Of a stretch of 64,000 nucleotides of DNA, positions 36,046 to 44,614 are shown one piece after another. The stretch comes from Nitrospirales bacterium. Its GTDB lineage: Bacteria; Nitrospirota; Nitrospiria; Nitrospirales; UBA8639. Under the pieces are notes generated by a model, which was not told the DNA's origin, did no database searches, and was given only the letters and a program-made list of their open reading frames with translations. The stretch's first letter is position 1; each line of letters opens with the position of its first letter. Made by a program: the position numbers and the translations under genes. The stretch lies in contig BQIW01000008.1 of NCBI GenBank assembly GCA_021604105.1, positions 1 through 64,000 on the forward strand, written 5' to 3'.

Positions 36046-36438
36046 TCATAAGCTTTTTTGGGCTGTTTCTTCACGGAGCATCACGCGGATAAGACTTTCC
36101 AGCTGATCGATAAAAGGGCCGAGAGAATCAGATGGAGTTTTCCTGATGACTTGATCGATCTTCTGAAGATGCATGTTGACCATTAAGGGTCGATTGGAGG
36201 GTCCACTGATCACGATAATTTTCCCTCCATACCCTGTGGCACGCAGATCTTTCAGAACGGTTGGTCCATTGGGATCGGCAATTGATATATCCAAGACAAT
36301 GACTTCAGGAGCATGTTTCTCCACCAGTGAAGTCACCTCCTGTCGATGTTCAGGTATAGAAAGGGCATAGTCCTTTTCACGAAAGTGGAGAACCATGGCA
36401 CTTCGAAAGACTTCGTCAGGGGTAATGATCATGATCAT
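36046..36438 (-). CDS. Single-domain response-regulator-like (REC) protein, degenerate
   Basis: 130 aa, a lone REC-like fold without output domain. The phospho-acceptor position is Asp 50 at the end of VIVLD. The N-terminal acidic pair is reduced to one Asp (TPDE), and the Thr/Ser position reads IIVISGPS. A Lys in IRKTP can be the conserved Lys. It may be phosphorylated or be a pseudo-receiver. The start at 36438 (ATG ATC ATG) gives family length; the upstream extension is rejected. A paralogue with the same GY..G.TIV layout is at 44615. Confidence 0.7.
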   Translation of the reverse strand: MIMIITPDEVFRSAMVLHFREKDYALSIPEHRQEVTSLVEKHAPEVIVLDISIADPNGPTVLKDLRATGYGGKIIVISGPSNRPLMVNMHLQKIDQVIRKTPSDSLGPFIDQLESLIRVMLREETAQKSL

Positions 36439-36595
36439 GATGAAAACCACAAATTCCCTGGCTTGTATGGTGATGTTTCTTTTATAGGATTTTCCTGCAG
36501 CCGGATTCAACCGCTTCTCAGGAACACATCCTCCATTCACCTTATGATGAACCGTTTCTGATCAATGACGGGGTTGGTGCCCTTCAGTCCCACTG

Positions 36596-36760
36596 TTAGG
36601 CCGGAGGTCTTTTCCCCGTAAAAAAACTCAAGGCAAAAATGATCAAAAATACGACAAATAACACCCAGGCAATGTTGGTCGCTGTACCGGCTACGCCGGT
36701 TAAGCCGACCACTCCTGCAATGAGAGCAATAACTAGAAATGTAATGGCCCAACTTAACAT
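36596..36760 (-). CDS. DUF1328 small membrane protein
   Basis: 54 aa, an almost textbook DUF1328 member: [19 protein letters not shown] first helix, [11 protein letters not shown] loop, and a second helix [14 protein letters not shown], then a short GKRPPA tail. Family function is unknown; members are commonly stress-induced inner-membrane peptides. The ATG at 36760 follows AAAGGAG, which rules out the longer upstream reading. Confidence 0.88.
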   Translation of the reverse strand: MLSWAITFLVIALIAGVVGLTGVAGTATNIAWVLFVVFLIIFALSFFTGKRPPA

Positions 36761-36884
36761 TGGTAATTCTCCTTTGTTCCCTTCCCCAAAGGGTTGGGAT
36801 GGTTTGTTCATTGGGAATGACTTTTTTGCCATATTGATGGTGAGTACATTCCCCATCTTCGAGCTCCAGATCCATCGGTGCTAC

Positions 36885-37277
36885 TTACTGCTTCGCTCCA
36901 TCTTGATGAACTGGGTGAAAATTCACCACCTTATTTTGGGCGTTCACTTCGATCTGAACCATGTCTCCGATTTTGAAATCTTCTTTCTCCTGGGAATTAC
37001 TCAAATTCAAGTACCGAGGGGTGACCTCACCAGCCTCTCCCGCATCAACCCGTATGGTATTTTCGTTCACTTCCTCAACCACTCCTTCAATTAAACGATG
37101 ACCTTTATCTAAATGATGATCGTTTTGTATTTGCGTGGTTGCCGAACGGTCATCAGCAGGAGCGTGGCCTGCGAGATCACTACTCCAAGCGAATCCCGGA
37201 ATCCCCACTAGAAAAGCAAATGTCATGAAAATTTTCCAATTCACAAGCCACTGCCTATTGTGTTGGGTTGTCGTCAT
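36885..37277 (-). CDS. Exported small protein, first-domain paralogue of the 19841 protein
   Basis: 130 aa. A signal peptide (hydrophobic residues 16-31, IFMTFAFLVGIPGFAWS) precedes one domain with HRLIEGVVEEVNENTIRVDA, the motif GEVTPRYLNL and a KIGDMVQIEV closing strand. This is the same domain as residues 70-125 of the protein at 19841 (HRVIKGVVES, GEITPRYLSL). The ATG at 37277 follows the excellent AAAGGAGGCG site. A periplasmic location is likely. Function unknown. Confidence 0.75.
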   Translation of the reverse strand: MTTTQHNRQWLVNWKIFMTFAFLVGIPGFAWSSDLAGHAPADDRSATTQIQNDHHLDKGHRLIEGVVEEVNENTIRVDAGEAGEVTPRYLNLSNSQEKEDFKIGDMVQIEVNAQNKVVNFHPVHQDGAKQ

Positions 37278-37407
37278 AGTCGCCTCCTTTACATTTGAAA
37301 TTCCCACTCATCCAAAATACAACTGCCAGCCCGGTCACCGACACCGATTTGACCTCATTCGGGTTGGTTGATTGAAGCCGGAATTGGTATTCTGAACATT
37401 CGCACGG

Positions 37408-37563
37408 CTAACCATCATGCCCACATCCGGAATGTCCGCACTGACATTTTCCACCCTTGGAAGGTTGGGGAGATGAGCAATTTTCTGAACAAAACTCTTT
37501 TCCTGGAGGAGCTTCACATGTACAAGAAGGATGTGCACATTTTTTGGCGTTTGCTGTGGGCAT
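37408..37563 (-). CDS. Prokaryotic metallothionein (SmtA/BmtA-like)
   Basis: A 51-aa protein, small enough to be missed by length filters. It has eight cysteines (positions 9, 14, 16, 25, 29, 40, 42, 47) and metal-capable His at 11, 44 and 49. The sequence starts MPTANAKKCAHPSCTCE, has FCSENC in the middle and ends KCQCGHSGCGHDG, the bacterial metallothionein pattern (PF02069-type). It would bind about four Zn, Cd or Cu ions in the cytosol. The ATG at 37563 follows AAAGGAGAAG. It lies among stress genes, consistent with metal detoxification or zinc buffering. Confidence 0.85.
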   Translation of the reverse strand: MPTANAKKCAHPSCTCEAPPGKEFCSENCSSPQPSKGGKCQCGHSGCGHDG

Positions 37564-37751
37564 AACTTCTCCTTTCCATCAGAGTTATATGAAAACCTAT
37601 TCCTCAACTGCGATCCAGGTCCTCACTCGTAAAATCCTTCCACATTCGATTCTCATATTCAGTGTGGAATTTTCTAGACAAACTCTACAATGGACAAAAC
37701 TTCTTACAAATGAGGAAAAATGGAAACAACAATTCCCTCAATCGGAGATCT

Positions 37752-37934
37752 CTAATCAGCCGAATCCTGTATATTTTCTCCGGCCTGTTCGATCCTTTCT
37801 CCCGTGTTCTCCATTGATTCATCTACCCGTTCTCCTGCTCGTTCAGCAGGACCCTCCTGTTCACAACCCACAACAAAAAACAGAGATCCGGTAAAACATA
37901 CAAGCAGCAACATTCTGTTGATATAAAATTTCAT
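37752..37934 (-). CDS. Small lipoprotein, entericidin-like
   Basis: 60 aa. The signal peptide ends in a lipobox, LFFVVGC, with Cys 24. The mature 36 residues are Glu/Arg-rich with repeated GERV/GERI/GENI units (AERAGERVDE, NTGERIEQAGENIQDSAD), a short amphipathic helix. This resembles small entericidin/YtxH-type lipoproteins of unknown precise role. It probably sits in the inner or outer membrane facing the periplasm. The start is an ATG with moderate ribosome site support (GAAAGGACG). Confidence 0.7.
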   Translation of the reverse strand: MKFYINRMLLLVCFTGSLFFVVGCEQEGPAERAGERVDESMENTGERIEQAGENIQDSAD

Positions 37935-37981
37935 GTACGTCCTTTCTTCATGATGGCATGAATACCTTGAGTGTTTGGGTA

Positions 37982-38569
37982 TCAGGAACCTGAATGTTCT
38001 GTATTCTTCAAAACCTTCTCCGCGATCTTTCCGGCTTTCTGTGTCACATCTTCGGCCGTCGTCCCAACCTTGGTTTTGACGGATTTGACCATTTTTTCAC
38101 GGAATGGTCCCATCCATTGGTCTTCTTTTCGACTGACGGGGATCGCCGCCGCAACAGCGATGCCGAATGCGACCATACCCGCACCGACAGCAAGAGGATG
38201 GTCATCCAAAAGCTGCCTGAATTCTCCTCGTGCAATCGTTCCTTTCTCGTTAATGTATCCCTTGACATTTTCCATCGTTTGCTCAGTCCCTTTTTTCCAT
38301 TCGTAGGCCTGTTGCCTCGCCTGCCCCTTCCACTCCGCCAAATGGCCTTCAACAGTATCCTTCGCATGTTGTAATTTCTCTTTGACCGGTTCTTCCTGGT
38401 GATTATTGTCATCTTCCTGTTTTCGCCATCGGGGAGATTCATGTCCACAGGGTCTTAGGGCTCCATGTGAACTTTCCGTTGAATCCTTAAATAACCAGTA
38501 CAAACCCAATCCAACGAGAGCGGTGGGAATAGGAATGTTCATAAAGGTATTTCGCATTGACGGCTCCAT
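37982..38569 (-). CDS. DUF3618-related membrane protein lacking the N-terminal domain
   Basis: 195 aa. It starts with a membrane helix PIPTALVGLGLYWLFKDS, equivalent to residues 85-102 of the DUF3618 protein at 28500. A charged linker, an amphipathic helix (KEKLQHAKDTVEGHLAEW) and a second hydrophobic segment near 125-145 (AVGAGMVAFGIAVAAAIPV) follow, then RKEDQWMGPFREK, parallel to KEDQWMGETRDR of the paralogue. A TAA lies just upstream in frame, so the DUF3618 signature is absent, by truncation or lineage difference. It follows the PRC-barrel gene by 33 bases on the same strand. Confidence 0.72.
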   Translation of the reverse strand: MEPSMRNTFMNIPIPTALVGLGLYWLFKDSTESSHGALRPCGHESPRWRKQEDDNNHQEEPVKEKLQHAKDTVEGHLAEWKGQARQQAYEWKKGTEQTMENVKGYINEKGTIARGEFRQLLDDHPLAVGAGMVAFGIAVAAAIPVSRKEDQWMGPFREKMVKSVKTKVGTTAEDVTQKAGKIAEKVLKNTEHSGS

Positions 38570-38602
38570 TTGTTAAAGGTCTTCAGATCTCCTGGCTTGC
38601 AT

Positions 38603-39370
38603 TCATTCCCAATCGTGGGGCTTTCCGTAAAAGTCATACATCCTGACTTCATATTCTCTATTGATGGGTTTATTCGGATCATACTCAGGACTCCGTTCAA
38701 TGGTCTCCCGATTCATCGCTACATCCACCATATGGTCGCTCCAATTTATAGAATGCACCCATTGGGGAGCGATGAGGACCTTTTTCCCCGGCAGCCAATT
38801 TTGGGTATCCACGACGATATATCGGATTTTCCATGAGGAATCATCCACAATGAAATCGTCCACATGGCCGATCTCTCCGTCTTTGGCTCCGATATAATAT
38901 CCTTGAACCTCGCTAGCGGATCGCAAATATGGATTCCTATCCGATGTCCCAGACGAATTCGTTCCCTCGTTCGGTGCCGGTTCGATGGCTTCCCCGCCAG
39001 GCACACTCATCGGAGTGAAGCCGGCAGGCTGAAGAAACACATCATCGGTCCAGTAATCTCGCCATTTGAAAAACAGGCGTAATTCCTTCTCTTTTTGGAG
39101 CGAAAATGGCAGATTCGTTTCTATCCCCGGGCTGTTTTCGATTTCTGTGGAAGTCAGCGTCAGGGGAAAGACTTTATCCTCCCAATCAGATGGTTCAAGA
39201 GCCTCTTTTCCGATAAGCACATTCCTTCCTGGAAGCCAATTGCCTGTATCGGCCACGAGATACCGTATTTCCCACAACCGGTCGTCAAAATAAAAATCAT
39301 CGACGCTTCCAAGGTCTTTATCGATGGCTCGCAACCGGTAGCCTCGCATTTCCATTAAAGTTTTCAGCAT
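38603..39370 (-). CDS. PRC-barrel protein with two PRC domains
   Basis: 255 aa. Two PRC-barrel units have the same order of motifs. The first (about 8-80) has GYRLRAIDKDLGSVDDFYFD, IRYLVADTGNWLPGR and VLIGKEAL. The second (about 155-225) has GYYIGAKDGEIGHVDDFIVD, IRYIVVDTQNWLPGK and VLIAPQWV. No signal peptide is seen, so it is likely cytosolic. Stand-alone PRC barrels are common in stress loci and may bind membranes, RNA or proteins; function is unknown. It is the first of two adjacent minus-strand genes. Confidence 0.88.
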   Translation of the reverse strand: MLKTLMEMRGYRLRAIDKDLGSVDDFYFDDRLWEIRYLVADTGNWLPGRNVLIGKEALEPSDWEDKVFPLTLTSTEIENSPGIETNLPFSLQKEKELRLFFKWRDYWTDDVFLQPAGFTPMSVPGGEAIEPAPNEGTNSSGTSDRNPYLRSASEVQGYYIGAKDGEIGHVDDFIVDDSSWKIRYIVVDTQNWLPGKKVLIAPQWVHSINWSDHMVDVAMNRETIERSPEYDPNKPINREYEVRMYDFYGKPHDWE

Positions 39371-39582
39371 AATTTTCCTTTAATGCCCATTGAATAAAAT
39401 GAATCTCCCCAGCATGAAACCAAGAAGAGTCGGTTCATTTAATTCATTAACCACTTTCCAAGGTTTCATTCGCAATGTACAAAAATTTTTCCGGCCAACT
39501 TGAAAAGTCGAAACCGTGCTGAAAAGCTCATGGAAGGGGACCAAATAATAACGGCCCGGGCACAGGGGATGGAAAACAGAAT

Positions 39583-40959
39583 TCAGGGAAGGATATTGGT
39601 GATTTTGTCCATCAAAAGAACACTCCGGTTTTCTCCGTTATTTAACAACGACATGACCTGACGGGACCGATCCTCCACTGCCTCCAAATCATGTTCTTGC
39701 TGGATGGAGTCCCGGCTTGCCTTTTGGACCATTTCGACATGACGAAGGATTGCCTCACGATCCTCATGTCGCTCCACATTTTCTCCTATACGTCCCAAGC
39801 CGTCCAACAGACAGATGATCACCGCCACATTCCCTTTTCCATGTTGTCGGATCTGATGAAAAGCGGCGTTCAACACGCCTTCAAAAGTGATAGGAGGAGT
39901 AATTACCCGAAGAACTCCTTCCCGATCGTACCGGAAAGGGGAAGGAATTTTTCGTTGACAAAGCTGGGATAAAATCGCGCTGAGATGATCAATACAGTTT
40001 ATGCAAGTGAACGGGTCATTTATTCCAGGCGAGAGTGCCCTGACGGCCACTTCCACAAGTTGAAGCACGGAAAACTCGATATCTTGTTCCTGGGTGCGGT
40101 TGGTTCCACAGATCATTTGCTTATTGATATCTTGGGATACGATATCTGCCATCGGCCCCAGTGCCAGTATTTTGGCCAAAGTTGCTCCCTTGGTGATAAA
40201 ATGCCCCGGTCGATAAAGGAGAAATATCACTACGTTCTGTTCACGAGCGATTTCCATCAGTGCATTATTTTCAATGGCTTGAAGATACCCACCTATTTCG
40301 GCCTTAATATCCATTCCTTCTGTTTCTATTTTGGCCATAATAGGCGGAATTATGGTTGTATTCGCTTCATTCCCCTCCCCCATTCCTAAACGCTCTGGAA
40401 AAAGTCTGGTCAGGTCTTCTTCCAATTCCCCATAGACCGCCGCGATCAAATTCGGGGCCTGAATGGAAATCGCAATATGATGCATGAAATAAATCAATAC
40501 CCCTAGGCTACACACGGCCAGAATGAGGCCCACCAAGGTTCCCCAATATGGGGTATACCCATCGGGATCCATATGGATAGTGCGCAAGACAAGCAAACAA
40601 AAGAGAAACGTCGCCACAAACGTTCCCAACACAACTTGATTACCCCGGTCCCGCAAAAAATTTCCAAGCAACCGCGGGCCGAATTGCGCCGAAGCCAGGG
40701 TGAGGGCCACAATGGTGATGGAAAACACGACACCGGCTATGGTAATCATGGAACCGGCAATGGTCGAAAGCAGCGTCATCGCTCCTTCCGGTCCCATATT
40801 GCTCAGCCACTGGAGGGAGTCAATTTTCTTAGGAGAAAAGAATGCGTCGAGATACGGCACGGCAAACGAGAGGAAAATCGCGGCAATGGCCATGCATGTA
40901 GGTATGAGCCAGAGACTCGATCGAAGTTTAGTCAGCCAATTTACTATCCAAGCCGGCAT
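39583..40959 (-). CDS. DUF2254 family membrane protein
   Basis: 458 aa with four N-terminal membrane helices (about 15-35, 60-85, 105-125, 135-160) and a cytosolic C-terminal part. The family block LSTIAGSMITIAGVVFSITI then LTLASAQFGPRLLGNFLRD near 65-105 identifies DUF2254. The latter half has SPGINDPFTCINCIDHL near 310. No transport activity is established for the family. The start ATG at 40959 follows CTTAGGAAAG, with only moderate ribosome site support. Confidence 0.85.
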   Translation of the reverse strand: MPAWIVNWLTKLRSSLWLIPTCMAIAAIFLSFAVPYLDAFFSPKKIDSLQWLSNMGPEGAMTLLSTIAGSMITIAGVVFSITIVALTLASAQFGPRLLGNFLRDRGNQVVLGTFVATFLFCLLVLRTIHMDPDGYTPYWGTLVGLILAVCSLGVLIYFMHHIAISIQAPNLIAAVYGELEEDLTRLFPERLGMGEGNEANTTIIPPIMAKIETEGMDIKAEIGGYLQAIENNALMEIAREQNVVIFLLYRPGHFITKGATLAKILALGPMADIVSQDINKQMICGTNRTQEQDIEFSVLQLVEVAVRALSPGINDPFTCINCIDHLSAILSQLCQRKIPSPFRYDREGVLRVITPPITFEGVLNAAFHQIRQHGKGNVAVIICLLDGLGRIGENVERHEDREAILRHVEMVQKASRDSIQQEHDLEAVEDRSRQVMSLLNNGENRSVLLMDKITNILP

Positions 40960-41047
40960 GAGTCACTCTTTCCTAAGGGATAAGGAGAATTTTTTACCCG
41001 CCTTATTATTCCAATTGGAAGGGAAAATGATTCCCACCATTGTAAGC

Positions 41048-42196
41048 TTAACGACTTAAAAATTCTCCAATGGAATTGAGCGGCTCAATTTGATCGCAAA
41101 TCATTTTAAGGGACGCGACAAATGGCACCGCAAGGAGCGCTCCGACGGCTCCCCATAACCAACCCCAGAACAAGACACTGACCAATATTATCACGGGGTT
41201 TAATGTCAGGTTACGTCCTAATAAATGGGGTGTGATCACACTTCCTTCAATGGCGGTCAGAAATAAATACGTCCCGGACACCACAGCCACGATGTTCATA
41301 TGTTCAAATGTGAGGGTCGCGGCCAACGTCACTGCTCCTAAACCAATAATGCTTCCAACGTAAGGAATGAAATTCAGAATACCCGCCATGGCTCCCCATA
41401 AATACGGATTAGGCATGCCGAGTAGATACATGGCGAGACTTGTCACCAGCGCGAGACCAACATTGACACTCGTCACCGTGACAAGATAACTGGAAATATT
41501 TCCCTCTATTCCTCGGACAATTTCCACTGCACGTCGTTTATCCGAAAATCGTGGAAGAACTTTCACGAGTTTTTCCAGAAATAAATCACCGGAAGCAAGG
41601 AAAAAATACAGTAAAATCATGGTTGAAACCAGCCCCAGAATAAATTCCGTGGTCCAATCGATCAATTGACCTCCCAAACTTTCGGTGTTCACTTGAATCT
41701 TTTGCGCTTTCCGGGATTCCGAAAGACCCGCCATATGTTCCAGTGCTTTGGTCGCCTCTCCCATTTCCAGGACCGAACTTTTGATGGTCCGAATTTTATG
41801 CTCTACCTGTTGTAAGGCATCCGGGGCACGGTCTAGCCAGAGAGAAGCGGGAGAAGACAGCTGAACCATTCCAAACATCAGGGTGCTGATTAAAACGAGA
41901 AGAATTCCCCCAGCCGCAAATGGTGCGGGAATATGTATTTTTTCAAACCCCCGCACAAGAGGAGCTAACAAAAGATTCAGGAATAAGGCCACGAACACAG
42001 GAAGCATGATGGCCTTGGCCACATACATCACCATGAGTGAGGCATAGACAAACAGTCCTGTGAGGGCGATGGACCGGATATTGATCGGTCCCTGGAATAA
42101 TTGGGATAAATTGCCAGCTTCGAATGTGGATGAAAGGGATGGAGAGGAATCCTCTTGTTCGATTCCCGGAGTTTCTTTTCGGTTGATTTCAAGCAT
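41048..42196 (-). CDS. AI-2E family transporter (PerM/YdiK-like)
   Basis: 382 aa with about eight membrane helices in the PF01594 arrangement: two helices, a periplasmic/cytosolic helical loop (about 110-190), then a helix-rich C-terminal half. Markers are LLLAPLVRGFEKIHIPAP near 75, NPYLWGAMAGILNFIPYVG near 260, and LGRNLTLNPVIILVSVLFWG near 320. The family is named after the AI-2 exporter TqsA, but most members export other substrates or have ion-antiport roles. The N-terminal 30 residues are polar. Confidence 0.85.
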   Translation of the reverse strand: MLEINRKETPGIEQEDSSPSLSSTFEAGNLSQLFQGPINIRSIALTGLFVYASLMVMYVAKAIMLPVFVALFLNLLLAPLVRGFEKIHIPAPFAAGGILLVLISTLMFGMVQLSSPASLWLDRAPDALQQVEHKIRTIKSSVLEMGEATKALEHMAGLSESRKAQKIQVNTESLGGQLIDWTTEFILGLVSTMILLYFFLASGDLFLEKLVKVLPRFSDKRRAVEIVRGIEGNISSYLVTVTSVNVGLALVTSLAMYLLGMPNPYLWGAMAGILNFIPYVGSIIGLGAVTLAATLTFEHMNIVAVVSGTYLFLTAIEGSVITPHLLGRNLTLNPVIILVSVLFWGWLWGAVGALLAVPFVASLKMICDQIEPLNSIGEFLSR

Positions 42197-42346
42197 CGGA
42201 GGGAGCCAATTCTGGCCAACGAGGTGGGGGCACCATGATTATAACTGTGTCCCTGGTCCCATCAACAAACCTCCTGATCTCTTTGATCTTCAGGATTGAA
42301 TGACTATTCATTGACATGAACCACCTCTGAACAATTTCCTTCACCA

Positions 42347-42985
42347 TTACCGGACCGGTTGGAGAATGGCCCTGGCTGGGGTACCGTATCCGTTTAGAAT
42401 TTTTAGGGGCAAACAGATAAGCATATACTCACCCGGTTTTACTCGAGAAAATTCAAGTCCCTCAATAATGACAATGCCGGCTTGGATAAGGATTCGAGCG
42501 ATCTCTTTTCCATTTTCGTGTTTCCCTCCAATAAACAGAGCATCAATTCCGACGGTGCTCACCCGCCGTTCGGCAAGCCATGCCGCGGCAGTTCGGTCAA
42601 GCACGATGGTATTTTCATGGGGGTGGTCGGAGAAACAGTCAGAGGCGGAATTCCGAGTTTTCAGGAGAATCCTATCGTGAGAATAGATCCGGTGTTTCTT
42701 TAGCTCTTCCGCGTTCACCGAATGCTTATCCTGGATTTCAATCACTTTTGCCAGACCGATTGTCGCTGAAAATTCTGTTTGTTCATTATCCGGGAACGAA
42801 CTCCCACATTTCACTGGCGCACCTATGTGCGTTCCGGCATGAGAACTCATTGATATTCTGGAAACATGAACCTTATCCCCATTGATCCTGTCCGTTACCG
42901 GCTCTATCTGAAATGGTGGGTCTTCGGCTCTTTGAACCATTCCCGGATACAATGGCAGTGAAATGTCAATCCAATTGGAAATCAT
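42347..42985 (-). CDS. Cyclase-family metal-dependent hydrolase (kynurenine-formamidase-like) with altered metal motif
   Basis: About 212 aa of the PF04199 cyclase family, starting ISNWIDISLPLYPGM. The signature normally reads H-x-G-T-H-x-D-x-P. Here it is HAGTHIGAP near 57-65, so the first two His are kept but the metal-ligating Asp is Gly. Later motifs include VGIDAL near 157 and IVIIEGLEF near 185, equivalent to the region that supplies the second-site His/Glu. The ATG at 42985 follows GGGGAGAAGGGC; an ATG 9 codons upstream is possible. The loss of the Asp questions the usual hydrolysis of formyl-kynurenine or amides. Confidence 0.78.
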   Translation of the reverse strand: MISNWIDISLPLYPGMVQRAEDPPFQIEPVTDRINGDKVHVSRISMSSHAGTHIGAPVKCGSSFPDNEQTEFSATIGLAKVIEIQDKHSVNAEELKKHRIYSHDRILLKTRNSASDCFSDHPHENTIVLDRTAAAWLAERRVSTVGIDALFIGGKHENGKEIARILIQAGIVIIEGLEFSRVKPGEYMLICLPLKILNGYGTPARAILQPVR

Positions 42986-43300
42986 GCCCTTCTCCCCATG
43001 GCGATTTTTCAATCGATTCTCTTTTCACACCGGAAAGTCGGCCAGGACCAGCTCTTTCCATGACGACTTTTCTCCGGAACCCGGCATTGTGATAACATGA
43101 GGGCAGATTATGGTTGGGTCATCCCGTCACTCAATAGATCTTTTGTAAAAGCACATGGGAGATTTGTCCACAGCCTACGGCCCAACAACGGTTTATACTG
43201 CCGACAATACTGGTCATTCCTTTGGGAGAATATGGCACTGTTCTCCATACCTAGAGTGTGATCATTCGGTGAAATCCGTCCGATTAGAAGTATCTTCTCC
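42986..43300. other. Divergent intergenic gap, no gene seen
   Basis: 315 bases between the cyclase-family gene and the FMN reductase gene, which diverge. It should contain two promoters. No convincing box, hairpin or open frame was recognised. Confidence 0.45.
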
Positions 43301-43906
43301 ATGTCACTGAATTTGGCTATATTGTATGGGTCGGTGAGAACCGAACGGCAGGGTATTAAGGCCGCTCGTTTTATGCTGAATACCTCCCAGGCACGGGGCC
43401 ACACCGCAACTCTCATCGATCCTCTTCTCTACCCTCTTCCGCTGTTGGATAAAATGTATAAGGAATTCAAGCCGGGTCAGGCACCTCGACCTCTCCAACG
43501 GGTGGCTGATCTGATTATTCCGGCGGACGGGTATATCATTGTGTCAGGGGAATACAATCATACCATTCCTCCTGCCCTCTCGAACGTTTTAGACCATTTT
43601 CTTGAGGAATACTTTCGAAAACCTTCCGCCATCGTATGCTATTCAGCAGGGGCGTTCGGCGGAGTCCGTGCCGCTATGACCCTCAGGGCCATGTTAGCCG
43701 AACTGGGAATGTCGAGTATTCCGTCTCTGTTCCCCATTCCCCATGTCCAGGACGCCTTTCAGGAAGATGGCACGCCCGCTGATCAAAAATTTCATCAAAA
43801 GGTTCGGGAGTTTTTTGAAGAACTGGAATGGTATGGTTATGCCCTCAAACATGCCAGGACCCATCATTGTCCCCGAAGTGAGAGTTCAACACAATCACTT
43901 ACCTGA
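43301..43906 (+). CDS. NADPH-dependent FMN reductase family protein
   Basis: 201 aa with the flavodoxin-like fold of the PF03358 family. NLAILYGSVRTERQG at the N-terminus binds FMN phosphate, SGEYNHTIPPALSNVLDH near 85-105 binds the isoalloxazine, and YSAGAFGGVRAAMTLRAML near 120 follows. The enzyme would reduce flavin, quinones or azo/chromate compounds using NAD(P)H. The C-terminus has a His-rich ARTHHCPRS stretch. The ATG at 43301 gives full family length, but its ribosome site is weak. Confidence 0.88.
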   Translation: MSLNLAILYGSVRTERQGIKAARFMLNTSQARGHTATLIDPLLYPLPLLDKMYKEFKPGQAPRPLQRVADLIIPADGYIIVSGEYNHTIPPALSNVLDHFLEEYFRKPSAIVCYSAGAFGGVRAAMTLRAMLAELGMSSIPSLFPIPHVQDAFQEDGTPADQKFHQKVREFFEELEWYGYALKHARTHHCPRSESSTQSLT

Positions 43907-44192
43907 GAGGCGCCAGGCGTGACCGATCATGCCGCTTCCAAAATTCCCTGAAGAAAGGGGATTGAGAGACGCTCCCGTGAGTCTGTAATGATGGAATGCC
44001 TTCTGTTCACCGGGCGAGTTAACCGGGATTTACATTTGTATGACCGCAGCGGGTATGGCGATGCCCTTCATGATGAATGGTGCAGAGCTGCCCGGTATTA
44101 ACAGCGGAATTTTCTCAACAAAAGAAGGCTTTATACCGGTAAAGGCAGGAATCGATCAGGCGAGTTTCCCCCTCAGACCAGGTTTTTATGAT

Positions 44193-44582
44193 CTATCCCA
44201 TTAGCGGTGGATCTTCATGATCCTCTCCGGTCAGAACTTCCGCTTCAGTTTCTTCCAGGTTTTCCATTTCACTAACCAACCCCAGTAACACCTGTCGTCT
44301 TTGCTGCAAGGACTTTTGTAACAAGTCACGGGAGGTCGGTTCTTGAGCAGATTCAGGAAGATTGACCAAGGCTTCAGCTTCTGCCATGGTGGCAAAATTA
44401 TAGGCCGCCATTTTGGTTTCCCTTCCGTCTACCCGTTTCAATATCTCCTCAGTCTCACGATCAAACTGGTCCAACACTTTGGTATTAACCTGGGAATGAC
44501 TCAAGCTCTCCAGCTTTTCCAGTTGCTGTTTCAATTGATCTACCCGAGAAAATGCAGAAAATGATGCGTTGGTGTTCGGCAT
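44193..44582 (-). CDS. Small coiled-coil protein, unknown
   Basis: 129 aa, predicted mostly helical: DQLKQQLEKLESLSHSQ near 18-34, FDRETEEILKRVDGRET near 43-60, and a LLQKSLQQRRQVLLGLVSEMENLEETEAEV helix near 88-118 by position. No Cys, no signal peptide, no membrane segment; acidic C-terminus. I recognise no family. The ATG at 44582 is preferred over the GTG two codons upstream because of spacing to GGGAG. It precedes nothing on its strand, and the REC-like gene lies directly upstream, so the two may be co-transcribed. Confidence 0.6.
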   Translation of the reverse strand: MPNTNASFSAFSRVDQLKQQLEKLESLSHSQVNTKVLDQFDRETEEILKRVDGRETKMAAYNFATMAEAEALVNLPESAQEPTSRDLLQKSLQQRRQVLLGLVSEMENLEETEAEVLTGEDHEDPPLMG

Positions 44583-44614
44583 AACCACAGGCTCCCTTCA
44601 GTCAATGCTGTTTT

